Part shown: positions 1 through 7,885 of the stretch, piece by piece
Layout of the letters: each line of letters begins with the position of its first letter
Position numbering within the stretch: the first letter of the stretch is position 1
NCBI GenBank assembly: GCA_038230975.1
Contig: JBBRMF010000017.1
Span: 1-37,432 of the forward strand
Length of the DNA: 37,432 bases
Reading direction: 5' to 3'
Origin: JANXVV01 sp038230975
GTDB lineage: Bacteria; Planctomycetota; Phycisphaerae; Tepidisphaerales; Tepidisphaeraceae
Program-made: the position numbers and the translations under genes
Notes under the pieces: model-generated
What the model saw: only the letters and a program-made list of their open reading frames with translations
Database searches by the model: none
What the model was told of the DNA's origin: nothing

Positions 1-39
1 ATTTTATAGCCTCTTGGACCGACGAATTCTGAAACCCCA

Positions 40-60
40 CATGGCACAACGTTTGCCATG
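40..60. promoter_or_regulatory. Inverted repeat in the dnaK upstream region
   Basis: CATGGCA and TGCCATG form a perfect 7-bp inverted repeat with a 7-base spacer, about 130 bases before the dnaK start. It could be an operator or the end of an upstream transcript. It does not match the CIRCE element (TTAGCACTC-N9-GAGTGCTAA). No clear sigma-70 or heat-shock promoter could be assigned in bases 1-187. Confidence 0.25.
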
Positions 61-187
61 AGAGATTGATCCACCGTGATCGAAGTGGTTCGCGGTGGTT
101 GAGTTGAATGAAATCGGTCGCGTGGTCTTGTGGACACAGGGCGATCGTCGAACAGATTGCTTGGCCGACATTTGAAGGAGTCTTTCC

Positions 188-2110
188 ATGGGCAAAATTA
201 TTGGTATCGACTTGGGTACGACGAACAGTGTCGTTGCGGTGATGGAGGGTGATCAGCCCAAGGTTCTCATCAACACTCAGGGTAGCCGACTGACTCCCTC
301 GGTGGTGGCCTTCACGGAAAAGGGTGAGATTCTGGTCGGTCAAACCGCCAAGCACCAGCAGGTGACCAACAGCAAGAACACTATTTTCTCGATCAAGCGC
401 TTCATGGGCCGTCGTCACAGTGAAGTGGCTCAGGAAGAGAAGATGGTGCCATACAAGATTACCGGCGGCGCTGAAGAGATGGTAAAGATCGAGGTTCGCG
501 GCAAGACCTACACGCCCGAAGAAGTCTCGGCGATGATTCTTCAGGATCTCAAGAAGACCGCCGAAACCTATCTCGGTGAAAAGGTGGATCAGGCCGTTAT
601 CACCGTGCCTGCCTATTTCAATGACGCCCAGCGTAAAGCGACGAAGGATGCCGGTGAAATTGCCGGATTGAAAGTGCTTCGCGTGCTGCCGGAACCGACG
701 GCTGCGGCGCTCGCTTACGGGTTTGGTAAAAATAAAAATGAAAAGCTGTTCGTGTTTGACCTGGGCGGTGGCACGTTTGACGTGTCGGTGCTTGACGTCG
801 GCGACGGCGTCTTTGAAGTGCTCAGCATCAACGGCGACACGCATCTGGGTGGCGATGACTTTGACGAAGAGCTGATCAATTATCTCGCCGAGCAGTTCCG
901 AAAGCAGGAAGGCATCGACCTCCGCAAGGATGCCATGGCCCTCCAGCGCCTGAAAGAGGCCGCCGAAAAAGCCAAGATCGAGTTGTCGGGCGCGATGGAG
1001 ACAACCGTTAATCTGCCTTTCATCACCGCCACACAGGATGGTCCAAAGCACATGCAGGAAACCATCACTCGCTCGAAGTTCGAGCAGATGATCAACGCCT
1101 TGGTCGAGAAATGCCGCGGGCCCGTGTTGAATGCGCTCAAAGATGCGAAGCTGACTCCCGAGCAGATTGAGGAAGTGATCCTCGTCGGCGGTTCCACTCG
1201 CGTTCCGATGGTGAAGAAGCTTGTCAAGGAATTGTTTAAGGGAAAAGAACCCAATCAGACTGTAAACCCCGACGAAGTGGTTGCGGCTGGCGCGGCGATT
1301 CAGGCCATCATCGCCACGGGCGGCATGGACGGCCTACTGGTTTTGGATGCGACCCCTTTGAGCCTCGGCGTCGAAACACTGGGCGGGGTGATGACCGTGC
1401 TTGTTCCCCGCAACACGACTATCCCTCACAGCAAGTCCGAGACCTTCTCCACGGCCAGCGACAATCAGGGGTCTGTCACGATCAATGTGCTGCAGGGTGA
1501 GCGCGAGTTTGCAAAAGACAACCGCCTGCTCGGTCGTTTTGATTTGAGCGACATTCCTCCTGCCCCGCGCGGTGTCCCGCAGATCGAAGTCACGTTCAAC
1601 GTCGATGCCAACGGCATCCTGAACGTTCATGCCAAGGACAAGGGCACCGGTAAAGAAAACAAAGTCACGATCCAGGGCAGCACGGGCCTGAACAAGGACG
1701 AGATCGAGAAGATGAAGCGTGATGCCGAGACACATGCCGCGGAGGACAAAAAACGCCGCGAGACGATCGATCTCAAGAACCAGGCGGATAACCTGGTTTA
1801 TCAAACCGAGAAGGCCCTCCGCGAATACGGCGACAAGGTTGCTGCGGATGTTCGCGGGCAGGTTGAAGTGGCGCTGAACAATCTCAAGGAAGCCAAGAAC
1901 AGCGATGACGGCGATCGGATCAAGAAGTCGATCGAGAACCTGAACAACATTTCCCATAAGTTGGCCGAGGAGATGTACAAGGGCGCTGGGGCGACTGCTG
2001 AAGCCGCCGGAGCGGGTGGAACGCCACCGCCGAGCGACCGGGCGAGCCACACCGAAGAGAAGAAGAAGGACGAGGATGTGATCGACGCGGAATATGAAGT
2101 GAAAGAGTAA
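188..2110 (+). CDS. dnaK: Chaperone protein DnaK (Hsp70)
   Basis: ATP-dependent cytosolic Hsp70 chaperone that binds exposed hydrophobic peptides and works with DnaJ and GrpE, neither of which is in the window. The 640-residue length is normal for the family. The nucleotide-binding domain starts with GIDLGTTNSV (residues 5-14). It also has FDLGGGTFDVS, PEPTAAALAYG and VILVGGSTRVP. The substrate-binding beta domain and helical lid follow, ending in a charged tail (DEDVIDAEYEVKE). The start is fixed by GAAGGAG seven bases before the ATG. The gene is followed by a perfect 20-bp terminator hairpin, so it is probably transcribed alone or as the last gene of a transcript starting outside the window. 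Several long opposite-strand ORFs lie over it and are shadows of its codon bias. Confidence 0.98.
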   Translation: MGKIIGIDLGTTNSVVAVMEGDQPKVLINTQGSRLTPSVVAFTEKGEILVGQTAKHQQVTNSKNTIFSIKRFMGRRHSEVAQEEKMVPYKITGGAEEMVKIEVRGKTYTPEEVSAMILQDLKKTAETYLGEKVDQAVITVPAYFNDAQRKATKDAGEIAGLKVLRVLPEPTAAALAYGFGKNKNEKLFVFDLGGGTFDVSVLDVGDGVFEVLSINGDTHLGGDDFDEELINYLAEQFRKQEGIDLRKDAMALQRLKEAAEKAKIELSGAMETTVNLPFITATQDGPKHMQETITRSKFEQMINALVEKCRGPVLNALKDAKLTPEQIEEVILVGGSTRVPMVKKLVKELFKGKEPNQTVNPDEVVAAGAAIQAIIATGGMDGLLVLDATPLSLGVETLGGVMTVLVPRNTTIPHSKSETFSTASDNQGSVTINVLQGEREFAKDNRLLGRFDLSDIPPAPRGVPQIEVTFNVDANGILNVHAKDKGTGKENKVTIQGSTGLNKDEIEKMKRDAETHAAEDKKRRETIDLKNQADNLVYQTEKALREYGDKVAADVRGQVEVALNNLKEAKNSDDGDRIKKSIENLNNISHKLAEEMYKGAGATAEAAGAGGTPPPSDRASHTEEKKKDEDVIDAEYEVKE

Positions 2111-2128
2111 AGCGTTCCTGCCAAATAG

Positions 2129-2172
2129 AAAAACGCCAGCGGCCGGTCAATAGACCGGCCGCTGGCGTTTTT
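2129..2172. terminator. Bidirectional intrinsic terminator
   Basis: A perfect 20-bp stem with a 4-base AATA loop. The left arm begins AAAAACGCCAGC and the right arm ends GCTGGCGTTTTT. The A-tract before the stem and T-tract after it give a U-run in either direction. It lies between the convergent ends of dnaK and the minus-strand methyltransferase gene and can serve both. Confidence 0.88.
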
Positions 2173-2189
2173 CGTTATGCGTGTGCTGA

Positions 2190-3692
2190 TTAACCGATTA
2201 ACACCGCATTTATCGCGAGTTTTTGTAAGCACTCTCGAACCGCGTACTCAGTTGCACCCGTCGTATTTTCCAATGTAGGGCGGTCGCGAGTTCCATCGAG
2301 CAAGGCGAGGATGGAGCGTTCAAAATCATTCAGCGATCGAACGCTTCGGTGACGGCGATTGTGTACCACGTGGCCGTGGGCGGCCTGCCAGCGGGCCAGG
2401 GAGGTGGCCATCGGCTTTGGGCTGACTCGGTTCACGAACATTGGCGGAGTCAGATGGGTTTCAAGCAAGTCCGCCCTGAACATGGCCCCGAGATTTTGTG
2501 CAAGTTGAAGCCGCGCGATCGAGTCGTGAGTGGGACGCTTCAACTCTCGGCAGGCTTGCTCCCACACGCGGTCGAACGGAGTCGCAGCAGGGAAAACTGC
2601 GGCGATGGCGTTTATTGCCGACTTCAATATCACGTTACCGGTTTTGAATGTCCCACCGCCGTGCGCCTGGAATTCGATTTCTCCAACTCGATCCAATTCA
2701 TTCTGCGACGCTGGAAATACCGCCGCTGTGAAATGGCAATGCGTTAAACGGGTCGAATCAAGTTGCGATGCGTGGGTCTGCCCGGCGTGAACGAGCAGGG
2801 TGCGACGGAACTGGCGGCCGACCGCGAAATCCACACATTGCTGAAAATGAATCGGGTCGCTATCGAGCCCGGGCTGATGGTCCTGCAATCGTGATTCGAT
2901 CGTATGGACGGTTTTGCCGGGTCGTGCATCGCAGAGGTAACTCAATCCCTTCTCAGACGCACGGGCCGTAAAGTCACGGAAATAGAGCGGCGCGTGCGAT
3001 TGCTCTAAATGCTCGTGCGCGATGTAGGAGTCGGGCGATTTGAGAACGATCTCGATCTCATTATTGAGCACGCGGTGATAAGCCGTGTCGTCATCGCCGG
3101 CGGTATCTAGCATCATCTCGGCGAAGTCGCGGCTGCGAGAAAGTCGCTTGCGCAGGGGTGTGTTCGACGGTAGATCCGCCTGGCCGTAAAGCAGAAGTTC
3201 GCGCATGACTTCGCGCAATCGCCAACCGGGGTAGGTGTTGTAGCTGATGTATGCCACGCCGTACTGTGAGAGATGGGCTTTGCAGATTTCCAGAATTCGC
3301 CGTTGCACATGGGGGGGAACCCAGGAGTAAAGTCCATGCGCGATGATGTAATCAAACTGGCCAAAATCGGCGGGGAGATCGGTGAGGCTCATCGCATGAA
3401 GTTGGATGTTTTTCAGCCCGATGACATGAACGATTTTGTTGCCGTCGGCGATTTGATTCGGAGCCAAATCGATGCCGGTGAAGGTTGCGCGGGGCAGTGA
3501 TTCCGCAGCGGGGATAAGGTTCCCACCCCCGGCGCATCCCAGTTCAAGCACGCGGCAATTCTCTAGTGCGGGAGGGTTCAGACCGGCAAGGTAAGCGATG
3601 GTTTGCAGTCGCCGCGGGTGACTTTCAAAGAACGGGTTGCTCTCGTAAGGCAACTGCTCGTACGACTGAGCCTGAGGATCGAGAGCGGTCAT
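2190..3692 (-). CDS. Class I SAM methyltransferase with methyltransferase regulatory domain
   Basis: Predicted 500-residue SAM-dependent methyltransferase of unknown substrate. The Rossmann SAM-binding motif is VLELGCAGGG at residues 48-57. Residues roughly 220-310 resemble the methyltransferase regulatory domain (MethyTransf_Reg): the stretch around SYIAHEHLEQSHAPLYFRDF is characteristic, followed by SYLCDA. The C-terminal part, with FERSILALLDGTRDRPTL, resembles the winged-helix-like tail in these proteins. The open frame extends 175 codons further upstream, but that stretch overlaps the preceding membrane-protein gene in another frame, so the ATG 11 bases after that gene is preferred. The close spacing to the upstream same-strand gene suggests an operon with two membrane proteins. 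The family has been linked to lysine or small-molecule methylation, but nothing here identifies the target. Confidence 0.85.
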   Translation of the reverse strand: MTALDPQAQSYEQLPYESNPFFESHPRRLQTIAYLAGLNPPALENCRVLELGCAGGGNLIPAAESLPRATFTGIDLAPNQIADGNKIVHVIGLKNIQLHAMSLTDLPADFGQFDYIIAHGLYSWVPPHVQRRILEICKAHLSQYGVAYISYNTYPGWRLREVMRELLLYGQADLPSNTPLRKRLSRSRDFAEMMLDTAGDDDTAYHRVLNNEIEIVLKSPDSYIAHEHLEQSHAPLYFRDFTARASEKGLSYLCDARPGKTVHTIESRLQDHQPGLDSDPIHFQQCVDFAVGRQFRRTLLVHAGQTHASQLDSTRLTHCHFTAAVFPASQNELDRVGEIEFQAHGGGTFKTGNVILKSAINAIAAVFPAATPFDRVWEQACRELKRPTHDSIARLQLAQNLGAMFRADLLETHLTPPMFVNRVSPKPMATSLARWQAAHGHVVHNRRHRSVRSLNDFERSILALLDGTRDRPTLENTTGATEYAVRECLQKLAINAVLIG

Positions 3693-3703
3693 GCGGTCCT
3701 GAT

Positions 3704-4276
3704 TTACTCGGGGTTGGTGGCGGCAGGTTTCTTGTCCGGACTGCGATTGGTTGCATCGACATGGAACATTGATGGCATCAGGCCGACCGCCACGGCGAGC
3801 GCCGCAAAAATTCCGACGGCGGCGACGTATCCGCGCAATCGATACGCGAGGCGTGATCTTTGTACGACTTTGACAGCGATGGCGCAAATCACGCAGGCCA
3901 ACCCCGCGGAGACCAACGCTCGAAGTCGATGTCCCACAATCGAATTGACGATTCCGAAAGAGGCTCCCACAAATGCAATCGCAACCAGGATCTGCGTGGT
4001 GCGATAAGCCCGATTCTGACCCGGGCGGCGAATGCGCACGGAGAAAAGGGTTGGATCGAGAATCGTTTCTGGAGGAGGCGCGCTGCGCAGGCTGGGAATA
4101 TCGATTACATCGGCGGGCTTGAGCGAGCCGCTGGCGGCGGCGTGCATCTCGACCTCGACATCGCTTATCGACGGGGAAATATCGCGCGACGTAATCTGTT
4201 TTCGCCGACCGAACCATTGCCGATTCGGTGGGCTTTCAGCGCGGATATCTTCCGGTTGTGGGTCGTCATTCTCCAT
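3704..4276 (-). CDS. Hypothetical membrane protein with cytoplasmic N-terminal region
   Basis: A 190-residue protein that I do not recognise. About the first 90 residues are polar, proline- and charge-rich and lack a signal peptide. Residues about 93-170 hold roughly three hydrophobic segments (TTQILVAIAFVGASFGIV, ALVSAGLACVICAIAV, GYVAAVGIFAALAVAVG). The tail is short and polar. It is the middle gene of a minus-strand trio, 66 bases after a four-segment membrane protein and 11 bases before the methyltransferase. The start ATG has only a weak GAAGAA-like Shine-Dalgarno. The tight spacing to the methyltransferase suggests a shared transcript. No function is inferred. Confidence 0.7.
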   Translation of the reverse strand: MENDDPQPEDIRAESPPNRQWFGRRKQITSRDISPSISDVEVEMHAAASGSLKPADVIDIPSLRSAPPPETILDPTLFSVRIRRPGQNRAYRTTQILVAIAFVGASFGIVNSIVGHRLRALVSAGLACVICAIAVKVVQRSRLAYRLRGYVAAVGIFAALAVAVGLMPSMFHVDATNRSPDKKPAATNPE

Positions 4277-4342
4277 GAGTTCTTCGCAATCGACTCGTCA
4301 GTCCTAACCCCAACGAGGATTGATGGCAAGCCAAACGGACGG

Positions 4343-5059
4343 TCAATTCGACCGCGTGCCCTCAGCCACATCAAACTCAACCTCGCCAAGTGCCATCCGC
4401 AACCCGCGGCTGCTTTTACTTTGGATGACCAGCAGCAGCAATACCGCAATCGCGGGCCAGATGACAAATCGGGCCCAACGCAGGTAGGCCAAATTAGCGG
4501 ATAAATCGGCAGAATTGAACCTTGCTCCAAGTGTGGGATGGGTAATTTCGCCCCAGGTGTAGAGCACGCCGGGGAGTTTGAATTCGGTGTTGGTGGTCCC
4601 TTGCGCATTGACACCGGCCGTGACCGGGGAAAGCAACAGAGACTGCCATGGGAAAAGCAACACGATTAATAGAAGGCCCCAGATGAAGGCGCTGGTGACG
4701 CGTGAAACCCCGATCAAACGGCCCACGAGCATGATGGTGACGATCAACAACTGAACGGCCGCTAAGACGATGGCCAGAACGATCCCTGCAAAACTGGTGA
4801 TCGCGACGAAATACTCCATCAATTTGGCGACTTGAAAGCCGCTCGGCTGGGTGGTGGGTACGGACGCTTCGGTTGTGGCGGTGGTGTAGGCGGGCGTTGA
4901 GGAGCCCAGCAAATCCGGGTAATGCCGAAGCGCAAAGAACATCGCCAACTGTCCCAATAGGATGAGCAGCAGAAGAAGAAACAACCAGTTTTTAGCGCGC
5001 CGGGCGGCCATCATGGCATCGGCGTAGTCGGCGGCGGTTGCGATCGGTGAGGTAGCCAT
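4343..5059 (-). CDS. Hypothetical polytopic membrane protein
   Basis: A 238-residue unrecognised integral membrane protein. A hydrophobic segment near residues 25-45 (NWLFLLLLLILLGQLAMFF) follows a short polar N-terminus. Two more lie in the middle (YFVAITSFAGIVLAIVLAAV and the region through FIWGLLLIVLLFPW) and a last one near the C-terminus (FVIWPAIAVLLLLVIQ). The loop before the last segment is probably extracytoplasmic. The ATG beginning MATSPIATAAD is preferred to an in-frame TTG 18 codons upstream. Neither has a convincing Shine-Dalgarno. It is the first gene of the minus-strand trio; its upstream region is a mosaic of repeats. Confidence 0.72.
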   Translation of the reverse strand: MATSPIATAADYADAMMAARRAKNWLFLLLLLILLGQLAMFFALRHYPDLLGSSTPAYTTATTEASVPTTQPSGFQVAKLMEYFVAITSFAGIVLAIVLAAVQLLIVTIMLVGRLIGVSRVTSAFIWGLLLIVLLFPWQSLLLSPVTAGVNAQGTTNTEFKLPGVLYTWGEITHPTLGARFNSADLSANLAYLRWARFVIWPAIAVLLLLVIQSKSSRGLRMALGEVEFDVAEGTRSN

Positions 5060-5117
5060 AAAGTTGTCGTAACCAAAACCGCGAGTGTTCGCAAACTTCG
5101 GAGTGTGAGGCAACAGC

Positions 5118-5300
5118 GTCTGGGTGCGTGACAGTTCCGGCGAACCGGATTTCTCCCTCTCCCGGAGTACCGGGAGAGGGGATAATACCCGCCGATCTCG
5201 TCACGCACCCACAGCGCCTGGGTGCGTGAAAGCACAGTGTAGGGTCGATGCACTCAACCACCGATTGGCCGAGTGAGCCGGATGGTGGGTACACCCACCC
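5118..5300. repeat. Composite intergenic repeat block
   Basis: The gap between divergent genes is made of nested repeats. The 12-mer CTGGGTGCGTGA occurs directly at 5120 and 5218 and inverted at 5200-5211. Between them is the palindrome CCCTCTCCCGG-AGTA-CCGGGAGAGGG (5155-5180, perfect 11-bp arms), a family A copy (see findings). GGTGGGT-AC-ACCCACC follows at 5284-5299. Such blocks are non-coding and probably mobile in origin. Confidence 0.75.
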
Positions 5301-5321
5301 TTCAAAACTGACCAGGACGGT

Positions 5322-5327
5322 TATAGT
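5322..5327 (+). promoter_or_regulatory. Candidate -10 element for a leaderless transcript
   Basis: TATAGT ends six bases before the ATG of the M24 peptidase gene, which has no Shine-Dalgarno at normal spacing. A TTCAAA at 5301-5306 could be a poor -35 (15-base spacer). Transcription would start at or next to the A of the ATG. Confidence 0.35.
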
Positions 5328-5333
5328 TTACGC

Positions 5334-6434
5334 ATGCTCACGATCGAATTCAGCAAACAGCGACAGAGTCGGCTTCTCAAAGTGATCCAACAGCGAAAGC
5401 TCGATGCGATCGTGGTGGGGGTTCGGAGCCATGTCTATTACTATTCGGCCTGGCTGCCTTCGTGGTTGCATGAGGCGGGGTTTGTGCTTTTTGCGGATGG
5501 GCGAGGCGTATTGATTTCTCCGAACGCGGTGATTGCGAACACGGCGGCGGATCAGGTTGTGCCTTATGAAGCCAACTGGACGAGCACGCTCCGTCAGGAA
5601 CAACCGATGACGGTGGCGGATAAAATCGTGGAGGCGCTTTCAAATCGTCGGGCGATGAGCGTGGGGGTGGATGCATCGGCGGTTTCGTCGCAATTGGCGT
5701 TGGCATTTGATGGATCATGCACGTCGATTGATCCGGAGATCTGGCAACTGCGGCGGCGGAAAGATGCGGATGAACTTGACCTGATGAAGACGGCCATCCG
5801 CTGCTGCGAAGCGATGTACAAGCGGGCGCGCGAAATCATTGTTCCGGGCATGGCGGAGTTGAGCGTTTTCAATCAATTGCAGTCGGTCGCGATCCAGACG
5901 GCGGGTGAACCGATGACGACATTGCTCGGTAACGATTATCAATGCGGAAGCAAAGGTGGGCCTGCACGTAAGGATCATCTTGCCAAAGCCGGTGAGCTTT
6001 ACATCCTGGATCTTGGGCCGACCTATCAGGCGTATTTCAGCGACAACGCTCGAACGTTCAGCGTCGATCGAAAGCCGACGGAGGCTCAGATAAAGGCTTG
6101 GCAGAGCGTCGTGGCTGCGTTGAAGATCGTGGAAAAAATGGCCAAGCCGGGGGTGCGATGTCAGGATTTATTCAAGGCTGTGGATGAACATTTTAAGATG
6201 ACGATGAAGACCGGGCTGTCGCATCATCTGGGGCACGGCGTGGGATTGCAGCCGCATGAGTATCCGCATTTGAATCCGATGTGGGATGATGTGCTGATTG
6301 AAGGAGAAATCTTCACTGCGGAACCCGGGCAGTATTCTCCGCAGATCGGTGGTGGGATTCGCCTGGAAAATCAGTATCGGGTGACCAAGGATGGAGTGGA
6401 GAATCTTGTAAATTTCCCGCTGGGAATGGCGTAG
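5334..6434 (+). CDS. M24 family metallopeptidase (Xaa-Pro aminopeptidase/creatinase-like)
   Basis: A 366-residue cytosolic peptidase of the pita-bread fold, most like Xaa-Pro dipeptidases and aminopeptidases that remove residues next to proline. Residues about 8-140 form the creatinase N-terminal domain; 150-366 form the M24 domain. The five dinuclear metal ligands are visible: D226 (YILDLGPT), D237 (YFSDNART), H301 (HHLGHGVG), E330 (FTAEPGQ) and E345 (IRLENQY). The length is typical. The start ATG lacks a Shine-Dalgarno but has TATAGT just upstream, so a leaderless message is likely. A small membrane-protein gene and an AAA ATPase gene follow on the same strand, the first 34 bases downstream, so they may be co-transcribed, though no functional link is obvious. 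Confidence 0.92.
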   Translation: MLTIEFSKQRQSRLLKVIQQRKLDAIVVGVRSHVYYYSAWLPSWLHEAGFVLFADGRGVLISPNAVIANTAADQVVPYEANWTSTLRQEQPMTVADKIVEALSNRRAMSVGVDASAVSSQLALAFDGSCTSIDPEIWQLRRRKDADELDLMKTAIRCCEAMYKRAREIIVPGMAELSVFNQLQSVAIQTAGEPMTTLLGNDYQCGSKGGPARKDHLAKAGELYILDLGPTYQAYFSDNARTFSVDRKPTEAQIKAWQSVVAALKIVEKMAKPGVRCQDLFKAVDEHFKMTMKTGLSHHLGHGVGLQPHEYPHLNPMWDDVLIEGEIFTAEPGQYSPQIGGGIRLENQYRVTKDGVENLVNFPLGMA

Positions 6435-6468
6435 GGTTATTTGAGCGTAACTTTATGAGGATGTTACA

Positions 6469-6723
6469 ATGTGGTTGATGAGCGAGAATCAGGAACCCAA
6501 ACCGCCCGACGCAGCGCATCCGGATTGGTTCCGGGAACCGACCCGTCGTGAGATGAAAATCGGGGCGGCATTGTTCACGGGGTTTGGCGCGTTTTTTGTG
6601 TTGATGTTCTTCGTCGAAAAAGATTCGGGATTTCGCTGGGTGCTCTTGGCGTTGGGGGTTGTGTCGATTGTTCGCGGGTTCTGGCATCTGGTTGATGCGA
6701 TGAAGAAGGGTAAGGATTTATGA
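6469..6723 (+). CDS. Small membrane protein preceding the AAA ATPase
   Basis: An 84-residue protein with a polar N-terminal half (EPKPPDAAHPDWFREPTRRE) and two hydrophobic segments: IGAALFTGFGAFFVLMFFV at about residues 31-49 and WVLLALGVVSIVRGFWHLV at about 57-75. GAGG lies ten bases before the first ATG; a second ATG three codons later (MSENQE) is a plausible alternative. Its TGA overlaps the ATG of the AAA ATPase gene in an ATGA arrangement, so the two are almost certainly translationally coupled. A membrane partner or anchor for the ATPase is a reasonable inference. I do not recognise the family. Confidence 0.7.
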   Translation: MWLMSENQEPKPPDAAHPDWFREPTRREMKIGAALFTGFGAFFVLMFFVEKDSGFRWVLLALGVVSIVRGFWHLVDAMKKGKDL

Positions 6724-7862
6724 GTTCAATGTCCTGGGACACTTTCGAGCGATATCGGCAGCGTGGGTTGGATGCGCGTCGGGCGGGGCAGTGGGATTCG
6801 GCGCGGATCTATCTGCTGGAAGCCGCGCGGGCGATGCTGGAATTGAGCAAGGATGCGCAGGGAGAAGAGCTGCGCGAAGGCCGGCGTGAGATGGCGGCAA
6901 AACTGTTGGAGCTGGCGAAGGATTCGGAGGATGCCAAAAAGCAAAGTCGCAAGGCCGGCCCGGTGCAGCGGACAAAGAGCGAAAATTCCGCCGAGTCTGA
7001 AGGGGAAAAAGGGGCCGAGCAGTGGATGGTGAAGGAAAAACCAACGCTTCGGTTTGCCGATGTGGCGGGGCTGGAGCAGGTGAAGGAAGACATCAAGCTG
7101 AAGATGATCTATCCGTTTGAACATCCGGAGTTGGCGAAGAAATTTGGTGTGCGGCTCGGGGGCGGAATCCTTTTTTATGGGCCACCGGGCACGGGTAAAA
7201 CGATGCTCGCCAAGGCAACGGCGGGGGAAGTGGACGCGGCGTTCTTTCGGGTGTCCTCTGCGGACATGCTGAGCAAATGGGTGGGTGAGGCCGAGCAGAA
7301 CATCAAGAAGTTATTTGATGCGGCGGCGGATGAGAAGCGGGCGATTATATTTATCGACGAGATTGAAGCGCTCATTCCCGCGCGGCGAGACGATGGTTCA
7401 AGCGTGATGAGCCGGGTGGTGCCGCAGATTCTGCAGGGGATGGAAGGGTTCGATAAGAAGGGGGATCGTGCGGTGCTGTTCATGGGGGCAACGAACGTTC
7501 CGTGGCAGCTCGATCCTGCTGTTTTGCGGCCGGGGCGCTTTGACGACAAAGTTTACATTCCGCTGCCGGATGTGCCGGCGCGGCGAAAGCTGATCGAGCT
7601 ATATTTGAGCAAACGACCGGTGGCTAAAGAAATTGATTTTGACGCGCTGGCGAATCGGCTGGATGGGTATAGCGGCGCTGACATCAAATATATTTGCGAT
7701 CGAAGCGCGACGATCCCGTTTCTTCGGTCTGTTGCCAGTGGGGAAGATGGGGAGATTACGCAAAGTATTTTGAATGATGTGGTGACCACGGCGCCGAAGT
7801 CGGTGACGCCGGAAATGATTAAGAGGTTTGAACAGTGGGCGATTAGTACTTCGGGGGGTTGA
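6720..7862 (+). CDS. AAA ATPase of the Vps4/katanin/spastin type with MIT-like N-terminal domain
   Basis: A 380-residue single-ring AAA ATPase. The first ~77 residues form three predicted helices (WDTFERYRQRGLDARRAGQW, DSARIYLLEAARAMLEL, EGRREMAAKLLELAKDSEDA) resembling the MIT domain of Vps4, spastin and katanin. A charged linker leads to the AAA module at about 108-380. Its motifs are Walker A GPPGTGKT (154-161), pore loop KWVGE (186-190), Walker B IIFIDE (209-214), sensor 1 GATNVP, the arginine-finger region LRPGRFDD (269-276) and GYSGADI (316-322). Eukaryotic and archaeal relatives pull apart ESCRT-III filaments or tubulin. The bacterial substrate is unknown. It is coupled to the small membrane protein upstream by a 4-bp overlap, which suggests action at a membrane. 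Confidence 0.85.
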   Translation: MSSMSWDTFERYRQRGLDARRAGQWDSARIYLLEAARAMLELSKDAQGEELREGRREMAAKLLELAKDSEDAKKQSRKAGPVQRTKSENSAESEGEKGAEQWMVKEKPTLRFADVAGLEQVKEDIKLKMIYPFEHPELAKKFGVRLGGGILFYGPPGTGKTMLAKATAGEVDAAFFRVSSADMLSKWVGEAEQNIKKLFDAAADEKRAIIFIDEIEALIPARRDDGSSVMSRVVPQILQGMEGFDKKGDRAVLFMGATNVPWQLDPAVLRPGRFDDKVYIPLPDVPARRKLIELYLSKRPVAKEIDFDALANRLDGYSGADIKYICDRSATIPFLRSVASGEDGEITQSILNDVVTTAPKSVTPEMIKRFEQWAISTSGG

Positions 7863-7885
7863 CGGGATTGCTAAGCCGCAAGCGG

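Noticed and set aside
1..187. CIRCE element controlling dnaK
   Set aside because: No TTAGCACTC-N9-GAGTGCTAA match is present; only a short CATGGCA inverted repeat was found.
880..2050. Long minus-strand ORFs opposite dnaK
   Set aside because: Shadows of dnaK codon bias; no Shine-Dalgarno or recognisable domain.
3693..4217. A 175-codon N-terminal extension of the methyltransferase
   Set aside because: It overlaps a credible membrane-protein gene in another frame, and its arginine-rich translation looks non-coding.
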